Assembly: GCA_905221605.1 (NCBI GenBank)
Contig: CAJNDS010002788.1
Coordinates: 1 to 64,000 of the forward strand
Direction: 5' to 3'
Source: Symbiodinium natans
Taxonomy: Eukaryota; Sar; Dinophyceae; Suessiales; Symbiodiniaceae
Length of the DNA stretch: 64,000 bases
In this document: piece after piece, positions 39,060 to 51,086 of the stretch
Layout: every line of letters begins with the position of its first letter
How positions within the stretch are numbered: position 1 is the first letter of the stretch
Position numbers and translations under genes: made by a program
Notes under the pieces: generated by a model
Databases searched by the model: none
The model's input: only the letters and a program-made list of their open reading frames with translations
Told to the model about the DNA's origin: nothing

Positions 39060-39735
39060 AAAACTTCTAGGCCTCCGGAAGGGCCTGCGCACCTTGAACT
39101 GTGCATGCGTGGGCACCTATCGCCACGTCTAACCCGGACGGGCCTGTGCATCCAAAGCCTGGCACATGCATCTGGGGCTAGACCGCAAACGGCTGCCAGA
39201 ATCTTGCTAGAAGGCCAGAATGATGTGAGAAACTGTTGATTTAGTGCTTGCCGACGGCACAAGTGCTTCACAAGTGCTCAGCAACACATGCTCGCAGAGC
39301 TTTTAGACAAAAAATGCTCGCCGACGGCACAAGTGCTCGCTGAAGCGGCACAAGTGTTTGTCAAAGAGCGGCACAAAACAGAGGTTTGAAAAGCACAAAA
39401 AAAAAACAAAACACTTAACAAAAACAAAATGCAAAGCGGCATGACAAGCTTAAAGAGGTGTCTTGCACTCTTTTGCAAGTTGCAGAAGTGGCGAGCACAA
39501 GTGCTCGCTAAAGCGGCACAATTGCTGTCAAAGAGCGGCACAATGTTGCAGAGCTCAACAAAACGCAAAGTTTTCAACACCGAAATCTCTTGGACTAAGC
39601 TGCCTTCTTCAGCCGAGCACTTTGCTGTGAGTCCCGCATCAGATGTGGTTAGTGCTCTCCACAAAAAATCGGCCGCTGCGCGGGCTCCAAGTTACAAAGT
39701 CCCTTAACTCTTACACTTGACGCACAAGCTGGTTT
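39060..39735. repeat. mosaic of fragments of the 44-50 kb repeat family
   Basis: 39060-39240 holds inverted pieces of the 60-bp minisatellite unit (cgtctaacccggacgggcctgtgca) and a piece of the 51-bp array end. 39260-39540 repeats gcacaagtgctcgc and gcggcacaa words. 39600-39735 is a copy of the link that joins the 51-bp array to the 300-bp block at 44936-45065 and 49830-49960. Confidence 0.7.
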
Positions 39736-39754
39736 TTTCTTGCCCCGAAATGTA

Positions 39755-41260
39755 ATAAACATGAACATCCCTTTAAGAGAGAGAGAAGGTAATTTATTCT
39801 AAATTCCACCCCTCGAATCTTGTTATGTTTTTGTATTTGTTTTTGGCTTTGCATTTTTGTTTGTTGCGTGTTTTGTTTTTGCCGCTCAGTCGTCTTAGAA
39901 TTTCTGTTTTGAAAACTTTCGAAAGAGATGTTTTTGTTTTATGTTTTTTTTGAAGCTTTGCGACATTGTGCCGCTCTTTACGAGCACTTGTGCCGCTTCA
40001 GCTAGTCTGATGAAAATTTTCAGAATTGAGGAGCTTAAAGGGTGTTGAAGGTGTTGAAACGTCCTTTTGGTTTAATTTTATTCTTTAAGAAAAGAGAGAA
40101 GGGATTTATTCTAAACTCCACCCCTCTGAAACTTTTTTCATTCTTCAAGGCCAGAGAAGTGAGACTCTAAACAGTTATTTATCTTGAAGATGAGAGAGGG
40201 GGTTTCTTCTATCCCCCCCTCGAATCTTGTTTTTTGGTTTTTGGATTTCATTTTCGAAACTAGAGAAGTGAGACGCTGAACATTAACTCCCCTTCAAGAA
40301 GAGAGAGAAGGGGATTTGTTTAAATTCCACTTTCCTCGCGCCGCAAGGCACACACAGGTGTTTGCAATTTTGTAGGCTCTTTTCTTGCGAGGCTTTCAGA
40401 GGTTTTGGGGCTTTGGAGCCTTTGGAGCCAGACCCTTTGATGGCGCTTCTAAGGAGTTAAGAGGCTTAAGAGAGGCTTCAGGGGGGCTTAAGGGGGAGCT
40501 GAGGGGGGGGACTGAAAGGGTTGACCTTTGCCTCCCCCGAAAAACGGTCATTGCTTAAAGGGAGCGTGAAGGAGGGCTAATGGAAGAAGAGAAGAGTCGA
40601 GAATTTAAAATTCCACCCTCTTGGTTTCTTGTTATCCTGGAAGGGGTTTCAGGGAGGTTTCAGGGGGGGCTTAAGGAGGGCTTAAGGGGGGCGAAAGGGG
40701 AGCGTAAGGGGGGGGCTTAAGAAGGGGGGGGCTTAAACGGGGGGCTTAAGGGGGGGGTTTAAGGGGGGGGCTTGAGGGGGGCTGAAAGGGGGGCTTCAAG
40801 GGGGCCTTAAGGGGGGGGGCTTGGGGGGGGGGGCTTCATGAGAGGTTGAAGGTGTTGAGACGCCCTTTTGGTTTAATTTTATCCTTTAAGAAAAGAGAGA
40901 AGGGATTTATTCTAAATTCCACCCCCCTGAAACCTTGTTGTTTTTTGGTTTCATTATTCGAGGCCAGAGAAGTGAGACTCTAAACAGTAATTTATCTTGA
41001 AGATGAGAGAAAGGGATTTATTCTAAATTCCACCCCCCTCGAATCTTGTTTTGTTTTTTGGACTTCATTTTTCGAAACCAGAGAAGTGAGACTCTAAACA
41101 TTAACTTCCCTTTAAGAAGAGAGAGAAGGGAATTTATTCTAAATTCCACCCCCCTCGAATCCACCCCCCTCGAATCTTGTTATGTTTTTGTATTTGTTTT
41201 TTGGATTTCACTATTCGAAACCAAAGAAGTGAGACTCTAAACATACATTTCAGTCTTGCC
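39755..41260 (+). repeat. degenerate tandem satellite (gagagaaggg...ttctaaattccaccc)
   Basis: A unit of roughly 100-130 bp recurs about seven times: aagagagagaagggatttattctaaattccacccc, then ctcgaatcttgtt(t)ttg, then aaaccagagaagtgagactctaaaca. Copies start near 39770, 40075, 40180, 40295, 40890, 40995 and 41110. The array is interrupted by the G-rich block at 40430-40840. Confidence 0.85.
40430..40840 (+). repeat. G-run block (gcttaaggggggg repeats)
   Basis: Tandem, length-variable copies of (g)6-10 followed by cttaag or cttca. Many adjacent runs of at least three Gs could form G-quadruplexes on the plus strand. No gene. Confidence 0.9.
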
Positions 41261-41489
41261 CGGCTTAAAAGAGCGGGGGGGTTGGGGGGGGGCGCAGCCC
41301 CCCCATTTGCAAACACGATGCTTGCATTATGGGCTTAACAAGCATTCCTATGCTTTGAAGCAAACCTGCCCGGCTTACAACAAGGAGGGCCTTTTGTCAA
41401 GGTGAGGCTAGGGGAAGCGGCTGCGGCCTGCACGTACCCGACGCCTCCTTTGTGCAGTGACGTGGCGCGGGGCTCAGCCGAGAACCCAT

Positions 41490-42200
41490 GTTTTGTTTTG
41501 TTTTATTTTGTTTTGGAGATGATTCATATGCTTCCACGCAAACTTGCCCGGCTTAAAAAAGCGGGAGGGTTGGGTAAAAAAGCCCGGGGGTTGGGGCAAA
41601 CACGTTGCTCGCGTCATGGGCTTGAGTGGATTCAAATGCTTTTGTTTGCCTCTTAAAATGCTGCCTAAAACCCTCCACAGAAGGGCCAGGAAGTATTACG
41701 CCTCTTACACTGCTGCCCCAGCCCTCCAGAAAAGACCCAGAAGGCCCAGCAGGTATTACGCCTCTTAAACTGCTGCCCCGACCCTCCAGAGAGGGCCCAG
41801 CAAGTATTAGGCCTTTTAAACTGCTGCCTAAACCCACAGGGGGCCCAGCAAGCGTTACGCCTCCTAAACTGCTGCCCAAATCCTCCAGAAAAGACTCCGC
41901 AAGTATTGGGCGTTTTAAACTGCTGCCTAAACCCTCCACCACAAGCCCAGCAAGTGTCGAGTGGGCATTGGGCCTCATTGACAGCTGCCTAAACCCTTTG
42001 TGCAGGTGTTTTGTTTTGTTTTGTTTTGTTTTGTTTTGTTTTGTTTTGGAGATGATTCATATGCTTCCACGCAAACTTGCCCGGCTTAAAAAAGCGGGAG
42101 GGTTGGGTAAAAAAGCCCGGGGGTTGGGGCAAACACGTTGCTCGCGTCATGGGTTTGAGTGGATTCAAATGCTTTTGTTTGCCTCTTAAAATGCTGCCCC
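41490..42200 (+). repeat. 51-bp array flanked by direct 140-150 bp repeats and (TTTTG)n
   Basis: 41513-41653 and 42048-42198 are nearly identical (gatgattcatatgcttccacgc ... cctcttaaaatgctgcc), each preceded by TTTTG pentamers. Between them, 41655-41995 contains about seven units near 51 bp that translate to EGPASIRPFKLLPKP-type repeats, the same family as the arrays at 44.4 and 49.3 kb. Confidence 0.85.
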
Positions 42201-42239
42201 TTCAAGCCCCCCTTGAACCCCCCTCGAAGCCTCCTTGAA

Positions 42240-42680
42240 GCCGTAAGCCCTCTGGGGGGCGTAAGGGGGGGCTTTAAGGAGGGGCTGTGCTTGTATATCC
42301 CCAGATAAGCAGGGGGGTTGAGGGGACTGTGCTTGTATGAGAAGTTTCACAGGCGTTGCAGATAAGCAAGGGAATTGAGAGGACTGTGCTTGTGTGACAG
42401 GTAGGGGGACGGGTCCAAATAAGCAGAGGGGCAGGTTGGGGGTTGAGGGGGCTGTGCTTGTATGAGAGGTTTCACAGGCGTTGCAGATAAGCAGCGGGGC
42501 TAGGGTGGCTGTGCTTGTGTGACAGGTAGGGGGACGGGTTTCGCAAAAGGCAGAGGGGCTGTGCTTGTTTGACAGGTTTCCAGATAAGCAGGGCGGTTGG
42601 GCGGACCCTGCTTGTATGATAGATTTCGCAGATGAGCAGGAGTTGGGGGGACTGTGCTTGTATCACAAGCCGGCCCCCCC
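42240..42680 (+). repeat. 60-65 bp minisatellite (gctgtgcttgtatga...cagataagcag)
   Basis: About seven imperfect copies containing ctgtgcttgt, a gacaggt/gaggtttc segment and cagataagcaggggg. No coding signal. Confidence 0.8.
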
Positions 42681-42721
42681 TACCTGTCCAGGGAACCAGC
42701 CCCTAGTTCTCAACTTCGGGT

Positions 42722-42840
42722 TTAGGTCGAACTTTAACTTTAGCGTTTGGAGCTTTTGGGGGTTAAGGTTTTAAAGTTTGGGGTTTAGGGATTCAGAGTT
42801 TAGGGTTTTGGGATTTAGGGTTTAGAGTTTAGAGTTGTGA
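42722..42840 (+). repeat. degenerate interstitial TTTAGGG-type repeat
   Basis: Words tttagggttt, tttagggattcag, gggatttagggtttagag follow each other without other sequence. This is the plant-type telomere unit that dinoflagellates also use, in degenerate form. Confidence 0.75.
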
Positions 42841-42899
42841 ACTGCACCTGTTCGCTTGCAATGCTACAGCAACATTTCACACCTCCTTTTTGAAGCTCT

Positions 42900-43160
42900 G
42901 TGTGTTCGGCAAAGGCTGAAAATAAGACATTCCGGGGTCCGGAAAAAGAAGCGGGGTCGGTCACAAGACGCTGCGGGGTTGAGAAAATGACGGTCGTTCC
43001 TTCTTTGACGGCTGCGAACAGGGTCGTCAAAAAGACATTTGTTTTTTTTGGGCCCCGTAACGAGGCCTGGAAAAAGACCGAGGCCAAAAAAAGACTTTCC
43101 GGGGTTGAAAAAGGTCGCGGGGTCGGAAAAAAGACATTCCGGGGCCAGGAAAAAGAGAAG
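42900..43160 (+). repeat. short degenerate repeat (gaaaaagacattccggggtc)
   Basis: Four to five imperfect copies of a 25-45 bp unit containing ggaaaaaga, cattccgggg and gcggggtcg. No gene. Confidence 0.65.
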
Positions 43161-43505
43161 CCCCTTGACGCGCGGTTGGCTGCAGACCGTTAAGCAGCCT
43201 TGGGGGCCTTGAACTGCACCAGGCTAAGCATGCCAAGCCGATAGGCTCCCGGTACCTGGGAAGCACATGAGCCAAGTGCCAGCCAGCAGCCTTTGGGGCT
43301 TTTGTGCCGTCTCAAAAATCGGCCGCTGCGCGGGCTGTAAGAATATGGCCTCTTGCAAGCAGTGCTCCAGGCCCGCCCTATGGCCATAAGGTCGAGCCTC
43401 AAAACTTTCGGCGCAAACACAAGGAGCCTCCAAATAGGGTACTCCCAAATAGCTATGTGAGGACGCCTGGATTCACACAGCGCCGACGGCAGCATTGTGT
43501 AGCTT
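43161..43505 (+). repeat. 300-bp block X, copy 1
   Basis: Starts ttgacgcgcggttggctgcag and ends near gcgccgacggcagc. Further copies lie at 45053-45370 and 49935-50290. All contain the recurrent word aaaaatcggccgctgcgcgg. Confidence 0.85.
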
Positions 43506-43589
43506 GCAAGAAGAATCCATTGCCTTGCTCTGGATTGCCTCAACATTTTGCAAGCTTGATGCACACTCGCATTTTTTAGGCACAACTTC

Positions 43590-46420
43590 TTCTTGTTGGG
43601 AACGCCCGCTCCCAACCGTAGTTAAGCATTGCGTCAACTGAGCCCTCAGTTGTCCTTTACATTAAACTTTTGTTGGGAACGCCCGTTCCTTTCCGCAAGA
43701 ACATAGTTTCTTTGGGTTTCTTGCGCGTCTGTGCAGTACGGATAGCTTCGGCGTAAGGTATCTGCACTATGCTGCAAGCGCGAGTTTGTTTTACCAAACC
43801 TTTTAACTTTGCAGCGCATGGGAAGATAGAAGCATGTTTTTGCTGCTGTCTGAGATCAATGTTTACCTTTTGAACGCCATGCATCATTCTCGAATGGCCC
43901 AAACGCACTCGTCAGGCCCACTCGGCTGAGGGCGCTACATGTTGCTTGTGTTGATTTTGCCGTTGTGGACGGGGAAGGTGGGTGTTTGTTTGTGCGCTTC
44001 CCTTGGTTAGTAAGAGCGAGAACGCCAAGGAAGTGCTTTGCGCATTGCGCGGGCCTTTGTCTGCTAGTAAGAGCGAGAACGCAGCAAAGGTTTGTGCTTT
44101 CGATGCATCCAGTTCGCGTGCGGTTGCTGTGCTGCTTGCTGTGTGGCTTTACCAGCCTGCGTGCGTGAGGGCTGTGCTGCTCACTGTGTGGCTTACACCA
44201 GCCCCCCAGCAGAAAGCCTGCCTCTCCCGCCCGTGCAGGGTATCAACTCTTTGCAACAGTGGAGTGCGCTTAGTGCAATTGCCACGCCCCCTAGCTTGTA
44301 CGAGCCTTGCCGCCAGGTGCCCGCACATGCACAGGCTCTGAGGTGCACAGGCCCGTCCGGGTCAGACGTGGCTGTAGGTGCCCGCGCATGCACAGGCTCA
44401 AGGCGCACAGGCCCTTCCGGAAGGCCCAGAAGTCCTTTGGCCTATCAAACTGTTGCCTAAACCCTCCCGGAAGGCTCCGAAGTGATTAGGCTTCTCAAAC
44501 TGCTGCCTGAAACTTCTCCGGAAGGCCCAGCAGTGGGTCGGCCTCTCCAACTGCAGCCTAAAAATTTTCCTGAAGGCCCAGCATTGGGTAGACCTCTCAA
44601 ACTGATGCCTCAAACATCTTCAGAAGGCCCAGAAATGATTAGGCCTCTCAAACTGCTGTCCCAAAGGCCCAGAAGTGATTAGGCTTCTCAAACTGCTGCC
44701 TCAACCTTCCATGGAAGGCTCAGAAGTGATTAGGCCTCTCAAACTGCTGCCTAAAACTTCTCCGGAAGGCCCAGCAGTGAGTAGACCTCTCAAACTGCTG
44801 CCTAAAACTTCTCCAGAAGGCCCAGAAGTGATTAGGCCCCGCAAACGGCTGCCGGAACCTTCGCCAGAAGGCCCAGAAGGGATGTGAGGAACTATTGCTT
44901 CAGCCTTCTCCAGCAGGCCCAGAAGTGACTAGGCCTAGCACTTTGCTGTGGGTCCCGCATCAGGTGTAGTCACGGGGTAAGCCTGCTTGAAGTGCTCTCC
45001 GCAAAAAATCGGCCGCTGCGCGGGGCTCCGAGTTACAAGGCCCCTTGACTCTCACACTTGACGCGCGGTTGGCTGCAGACCGTTAAGCAGCCTTGGGGGC
45101 CACCAGGTTAAGCATGCCAAGCCGATAGGCTCCCGGTACCTGGGAAGCACATGAGCCAAGTGCCTGCCAGCAGCCTTTGGGGCTCTTGTGCCGTCTCAAA
45201 AATCGGCCGCTGCGCGGGGCTGTAAGAATATGGCCTCTTGCAAGCAGCGCTCAAGGCCCGCCCTATGGCCATGAGGTCGCAAAGCTTTCGGCGCAAACAC
45301 AAGGAGCCTCCAAATAGGGTACTCCCCTAATAGCTATGTGAGGACGCCCGGACTCACACACACTGTGTAGCCACACCAGCCCCTTGCCTGCCCCCGCTCG
45401 CCGGGGGGGGAGGGGGCGCCTTTTCTTGCACTCTGTTTGCATTGTGCCTTTGTGCGCGTTCGTACCTTTCTTTCAGTGTGCTTGAAATTTTCTTGCCAGC
45501 CCAAAAGGGAGTCCTGAGTGCTATTGCTACGGCCCTGGCGCTTGTGTGGGGACTGTCTCTACGGACGCGTTGAGCAGTTTAGGTGACGGAGGTTCCTTGC
45601 CTTACGGCCTACCCATACTTTCGCTTAATGTCTGTACTAGACGTGGCGCAGCATTGCTATGGGTGACGGGCAGCTGAGTGATTGGCGCCGGTAGGTTCTT
45701 GTTTGCGTTGGTCTCACCTCGCTGGCCTTGCATTAAGTTGTCTTGCAATAAGGGCCTCTGCGCTAGCGGTTGCTTCTTTGTAGTCACGACTTCTGTTTCA
45801 CTCGCTGGCTTGTACAGGTTGGCTCTCAAAGTAGTTGTCCTTGTCTCACACCTAGTCGAGCCCAACAAGACCAGCCTACTGCGCTACTGATGTAGTAAAG
45901 AGGCGTCAGTCCAAAAAAAAAAAAAAGCACGAGCTGCTTGGAGCGGAGCTGAGCTCTACAAGAAACTGGCGTCTTGGAAGCAAAAGGGAGCATTTTGCTG
46001 CAAAAGAAACCAAGGCTGATTGCAGCAAGGTTGAAGGTGATAAGCGTTGGTGCAAACTTGTTTGTATGTGCAGTTGGTCACGTACAGCTGCTCCCCTCTT
46101 TACAGAACTGCACGTTTCAAGAACCAGTGCAAAAATTGGGAATTGGTGCGTTTGCTTCTGAGTCATGTTCCGTTTTGGGCCTAAATGTTGCTTTCTTGCC
46201 AAAATCAGGAAAACTCGTTTCTTTGAGTTTTTCCTTTTGGCCGACAACTTCAAAACACGCAGAGTGGACTTGTCCAGCGGAGTGTGTTTCATGTTGTGGG
46301 CTGTTCTGATTTTGGGTGCATGTATTCGAAAATCGATGTTAGGGCGTAGGAGCAGTGTCTTTAAAATGATGCGCGCACGCATTATAAATTTTTGTGCATG
46401 GCTGTGGAAGTTTGAGTGAT
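43590..46420 (+). repeat. large duplicated segment, copy 1
   Basis: Order of blocks: gttgggaacgcccgttc region (43672-43965), tctgctagtaagagcgag region (43965-44310), a short piece of the 60-bp minisatellite (44310-44420), the 51-bp array (44420-44935), block X (45053-45370), a 540-bp block ending in an A-run (45360-45920) and a block at 45960-46235. The same order recurs at 46.7-52.6 kb. No gene in it is convincing. Confidence 0.8.
44420..44935 (+). repeat. 51-bp tandem array, copy 2 of the family
   Basis: About nine units of 51 bp (17 codons) reading EGPAVGRPLKLLPKTSP with variation. The phase is kept for long stretches, but one unit is shortened near 44660 and changes frame. Confidence 0.85.
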
Positions 46421-47879
46421 TTCTTTCTAAGGAATAAGGTGTTCTAATTGTCGTACGCGTACTGTCGCACGTGCGCGCCTTGTGTATCCATTTGACGAAA
46501 GACTAATTTTCGTTTTTGCAAAGTTGTTCTTTTGTTTTTGCAAATTTTATGGATTGATTGATGGGACTTGATTTGCCTGGACGTTGTGAACGTTCCGCAC
46601 GTGCTCAAGCTTTTCCGTACCCCTTTTGGCCTTGGCTTTGGATGTCAGCGATTTCAACACCGCAAGCTTGGTTTGCCCTTTAGTTTTTGTACGGTGCACA
46701 CTGACTGTTGGGTACGCCCGCTCCCAACCTTCAAAAGTGACGTCAACTGAGCCCTCAGCTGTCCTGTCACTCCGAAACAATCTTCTTATAGAGATTGAGA
46801 ACGCCCGTTCTCTTTCTCTTTATTAACCTTTAAAGTTGGGAACGCCCGTTCCCTTCCTTTTCACCCTTCTGCCAGTTTTGGTTTGCGTCCAGTGCAGTAC
46901 GGATAGCTTCGGCGTAAGGTATCTGCGCAATGTCGCAAGATCGAATTAGCATTATCGATGGCAGTGCGTTTCAGTGCTTTGCTGACTTCATGTCAGGCCA
47001 TCTTACCGAGTTTGACGTTTAACTTTGCGGTGCATGTGAAGATAGGAGCATGTTTTTGCCGCTGTTTGAGATCAATGTTTATCTTTTGAACGCCGTGCAT
47101 CATTCTCGACTGGCCCAAACTGCACTCGTCAGGCCCACCCGGCCGAGGGCGCTAAATGTTGCTTGTGTTGATTTTGCTGTTGTGGACGGGGAAGGTGGGT
47201 GATGTTTGTTTGTGCGCTTCCCTTGGTTAGTAAGAGCGAGAACGCCAAGGAAGTGCTTTGCGCATTGCGCTGGCCTTTGTCTGCTAGTAAGAGCGAGAAC
47301 GCAGCAAAGGTTAGGCCTTTGAATAACTGCCCTACACCCAGCAGCAAGCCTGCCTCTCCCACCCGTGCAGCGTATCAACTCTTTGCAGCAGTGGAGTGCG
47401 CTTAGTACAAGTGCCACGCCCCCTAGCTAGTACGAGCCTTGCCGCCAGGTACCCGCACATGCGCAGACTGGTGTTGATTTGCCGTCGTGGACGGGGAAGG
47501 TGGGTGTTTGTTTGTTTGTGCGCTTCCCTTGGTTAGTAAGAGCGAGAACGCCAAGGAAGTGCTTTGCGCATTGCGCTGGCCTTTGTCTGCTAGTAAGAGC
47601 GAGAACGCAGCAAAGGTTAGGCCTTTGATGCATCCAGTTCGCGTGCGGTGGCTGTGCTGCTTGCTGTGTGGCTATACCAGCCACTGCATGCGTGAGGGCT
47701 GTGCTGCTCACTGTGTGGCTTACACCAGCCCTTTGCCTGTTGATGCGAATAACTGCCCTACACCCAGCAGCAAGCCTGCCTCTCCCACCCGTGCAGCGTA
47801 TCAACTCTTTGCAACAGTGGAGTGCGCTTAGTGCAATTGCCACGCCCCCTAGCTAGTACGAGCCTTGCCACCAGGTGCC

Positions 47880-48430
47880 CGCACATGCACAGGCTCGAGG
47901 TGCACAGGCCCGTCCGGGGCAGGCGTGGCTGTAGGTGCCTGCACATGCACAGGCTCAAGGTGCACAGGCCCCTCCGGGTCAGGCGTGCTTGCAGGTGCCA
48001 GCAAAAGCACAGGCTCAAGGTGCACAGACCCTTCCGGGTCAGGCGTGCTTGCAGGTGCCCGCGCAGGCTCAAGGTGCACAGGCCCCTCCGGGTCAGGCGT
48101 GCTTGCAGGTGCCTGCAAATGCACAGGCTCAAGGTGCACAGGCCCTTCCGGGTCAGGCGTGCTTGCAGGTGCCCACACATGCGCAGGCTCAAGGTGCACA
48201 GGCCCTTCCGGGTCAGGCGTGCTTACAGGTGCCAGCAAAGGCACAGGCTCAAGGGGCACAGGCCCTTCCGGGTCAGGCGTGCTCGCAGGTGCCAACACAC
48301 TCAGGCCCTTCCGGGTCAGGCGTGCTCGCAAGTGTCCGCAAATGTACAGGTTCAAGCTGCACAGGCCTTTCCTGGTCAGGCGTGTTTGCAGGTGCCCGCG
48401 CATGCACAGGCTCAAGGTGCACAGGCTTGA
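47880..48430 (+). repeat. 60-bp GC-rich minisatellite
   Basis: About nine units of aggtgcc(c/t)gc...cacaggctcaaggtgcacaggcccttccgggtcaggcgtgcttgc, 60 bp each with some shortened. The array is free of stops in at least five of six frames; one reads VPAHAQAQGAQALPGQACLQ per unit. Nothing shows that any frame is used. Confidence 0.9.
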
Positions 48431-48439
48431 GGTGCCCAG

Positions 48440-49250
48440 GTCCATGCCCAGGTCCTGTCGGGCACTTTCCCCGAGCGTGCCAGGCGGGTTGGGGTGCAGC
48501 CTTAATACTGTCGTTTTGCACACACTGCGCAAACCTCATGCGTCTGTGTGAGTCGCAATTCATGCGGCTGTGTGAGACGCAACTCTACACGTTGTCCTGC
48601 GTTTTGGGTGTAGGAGGGCTCAGGATCGCACTGTTGAGGTCTGCTGGCCGCTCCCCAAACCAAAGGCGATTAACAACCGAACGGTCTGGCCAGTCGGTGC
48701 AAGCGTGCTGGGTGTAGTGTTAAACTGTCCTTTAGTAGCATTCCCTTTCCTCAAAATGCTCCCTTACATCCACTTGCCTATTATGCACCTAGCGCTGCGG
48801 GGCTCCGCGAAGGCGTCTTGTTGATCAGCCTGGCGGGCTCGTCTGTGTGCAGCTCTGTGCGTGGTGGCAGCCGGCGGGTGTGCAGGAGTCTGCATTTAGG
48901 GTTTGGTTTGCTGCTTAGGTTTCTGGTCTGCCCCTCACCCTTGTGACAGTGCTAGTCGCAGCGTAGGGCGGAGGCATCGTCCGGTTTCTGCTGGAAAAGT
49001 GCCTGGAACAACCGGCAGAAACAAGCCTGTTCATGCTGGAGGGGTGCCTGGCGGGGGCACTCCTTGGCACAAGCGCGTCATCGCTGTAATCGGCCTGTAA
49101 TCCGGCGCGGCCCTGTTAACAAACGCCATGGCTTCATGGACAGCGCCACCCCCTTAGAGTGCCGGATACAACGGACATCCGTTGGTCTATCTTGCGCAGC
49201 ACGATGGACACACCTTGCTCGTTACGGCTTCTGCGATAAGGGAGTAAGCT
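48440..49250. other. no confident gene
   Basis: GC-rich unique-looking sequence between the 60-bp and 51-bp arrays, with short frames only. Confidence 0.4.
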
Positions 49251-49299
49251 TCTCAAACTGATGCCTAGGTCTTCTCCGCCCAGAATGATTAGGCGCCTC

Positions 49300-49830
49300 C
49301 GGAAGGCCCAGAAGTGCTTTGGCCTATCAAACTGTTGCCTAAACCCTCCCGGAAGGCTCAGAAGTGATTAGGCCTCTCAAACTGCTGCCTGAAACTTCTC
49401 CGGAAGGCCCAGCGGTGGGTCGGCCTCTCCAACTGCTGCCTAAAAATTTTCCTGAAGGCCCAGCAGTGGGTAGACCTCTCAAACTGATGCCTCAAACATC
49501 TTCTGAAGGCCCAGAAATGATTAGGCCTCTCAAACTGCTGTCCCAACAGTTGCCTGAAGGCCCAGAAGTGATTAGGCTTTTCAAACTGCTGCCTCAACCT
49601 TCCCTGGAAGGCTCAGCAGTGATTAGGCCTCTCAAACGTCTGCCTAAAACTTCTCCGGAAGGCCCAGCAGTGAGTAGACCTCTCAAACTGCTGCCTAAAA
49701 CTTCTCCAGAAGGCCCAGAAGTGATTAGCCCCGCAAACGGCTGCCGGAGCCTTCGCCAGCGGGCCCAGAAGGGATGTGAAGAACTGCTGCTTCAACCTTC
49801 TCCAGCACGCCCAAGAAGTGACTAGGCCTA
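49300..49830 (+). repeat. 51-bp tandem array, copy 3 of the family
   Basis: About nine 51-bp units in constant phase; the 153-codon frame from 49364 reads EGPAVGRPLQLLPKNFP, EGPEMIRPLKLLSQQLP and so on, 17 residues per unit. It is more regular than the 44.4 kb copy. Confidence 0.88.
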
Positions 49831-51086
49831 GCACTTTGCTGTGGGTCCCGCATCAGGTGTAGTCACGGGGTAAACCTGCTTGAAGTGCTCTCCACAAAAA
49901 ATCGGCCGCTGCGCGGGGCTCCGAGTTTTAGGGCCCCTTGACTCTCACACTTGACGCGCGGTTGGCTGCAGACCGTTAAGCAGCCTTGGGGGCCTTAAAC
50001 TGCACCAGGCTAAGCATGCCAAGCCGATAGGCTCCCGGTACCTGGGAAGCACATGAGCCAAGTGCCAGCCAGCAGCCTTTGGGGCTCTTGTGCCGTCTCA
50101 AAAATCGGCCGCTGCGCGGAGCTGTAAGAATATGGCCTCTTGCAAGCAACGCTTCAGGCCCGCCCTATGGCCATGAGGTCGAGCCTCAAAACTTTCAGCG
50201 CAAACACAAGGAGCCTCCAAATAGGGTACTCCCCTAATAGCTATGTGAGGACGCCCGGACTCACGCAGCGCCGACGGCAGCCTCGTGTAGCCACACCAGC
50301 CCCTTGCCAGCCCCCGCTCGCCGGGGGGGGAGGGGGCGCCTCTTCTGGCGCTCTGTGTGCATTGTGCCTGTTTTCAGTGTGCTTGCAACTTCCTTGCCAA
50401 CCCAAAAAAGAGTCCTCAGTGCTATTGCTACGGCCCTGGCGCTTGTGTGGGGACTGTCTCTACGGACGCGTTGAGCAGTTTAGGTGACGGAGGTTCCTTG
50501 CCTTACGGCCTACCCATACTTTCGCTTAATGTCTGTACCAGACGTGGCGCAGCGTTGCTATGGGTGACGGGCAGCTGAGTGATTGGTGCCGGTAGGTTCT
50601 TGTTTGCATTGGTCTCCTCGCTGGCCTTGCGATAAGTTGTCTTGCAATAAGGGCCTCTGCGCTAGCGGTTGCTTCTTTGTAGTCACGACTTCTTTTTCGC
50701 TCGCTGGCTTGTACAGTTTGGCTCTCAAAGTTTTGGCGGGTTGCTGCGGGTTTTGGTGGTTGTGTTTTGTGGTGGTTTTGGTGTGTGTTTGCTTTGGTTT
50801 TCGCACCTGCTCTGTTTCACCTCTAGTGTTGAGACCCACAAGAACGGCCTACTGCGCTGCTGATGTAGTAAAGAGGCGTCGGTTCAAAAAAAACCGCACG
50901 TGCTCAAGCTTTCAGGCAGCAAGTAATTTTGTTGCCCACCCTCCCATCCCTGGGGCGTGTTCAGGTTGCGAGCTGCAACTTGTTTGTGTGTGGCAGTTGG
51001 TCACGTACAGCTGCTCCCTTTTCACACAACTGCACGTTTCAAGAACCAGTGCAAAAATTAGGGATCGGTGCATTTGCTTCTGCCAG

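Noticed and set aside
45380-45920. Small stable RNA gene (5S, U6 or spliced-leader type) in the duplicated 540-bp block
   Set aside because: No conserved 5S, U6 or leader words are present; the A-run at its end is only suggestive.
43161-50290. Regular arrays resembling a CRISPR
   Set aside because: Units are contiguous imperfect repeats without unique spacers, in an evident eukaryotic genome.
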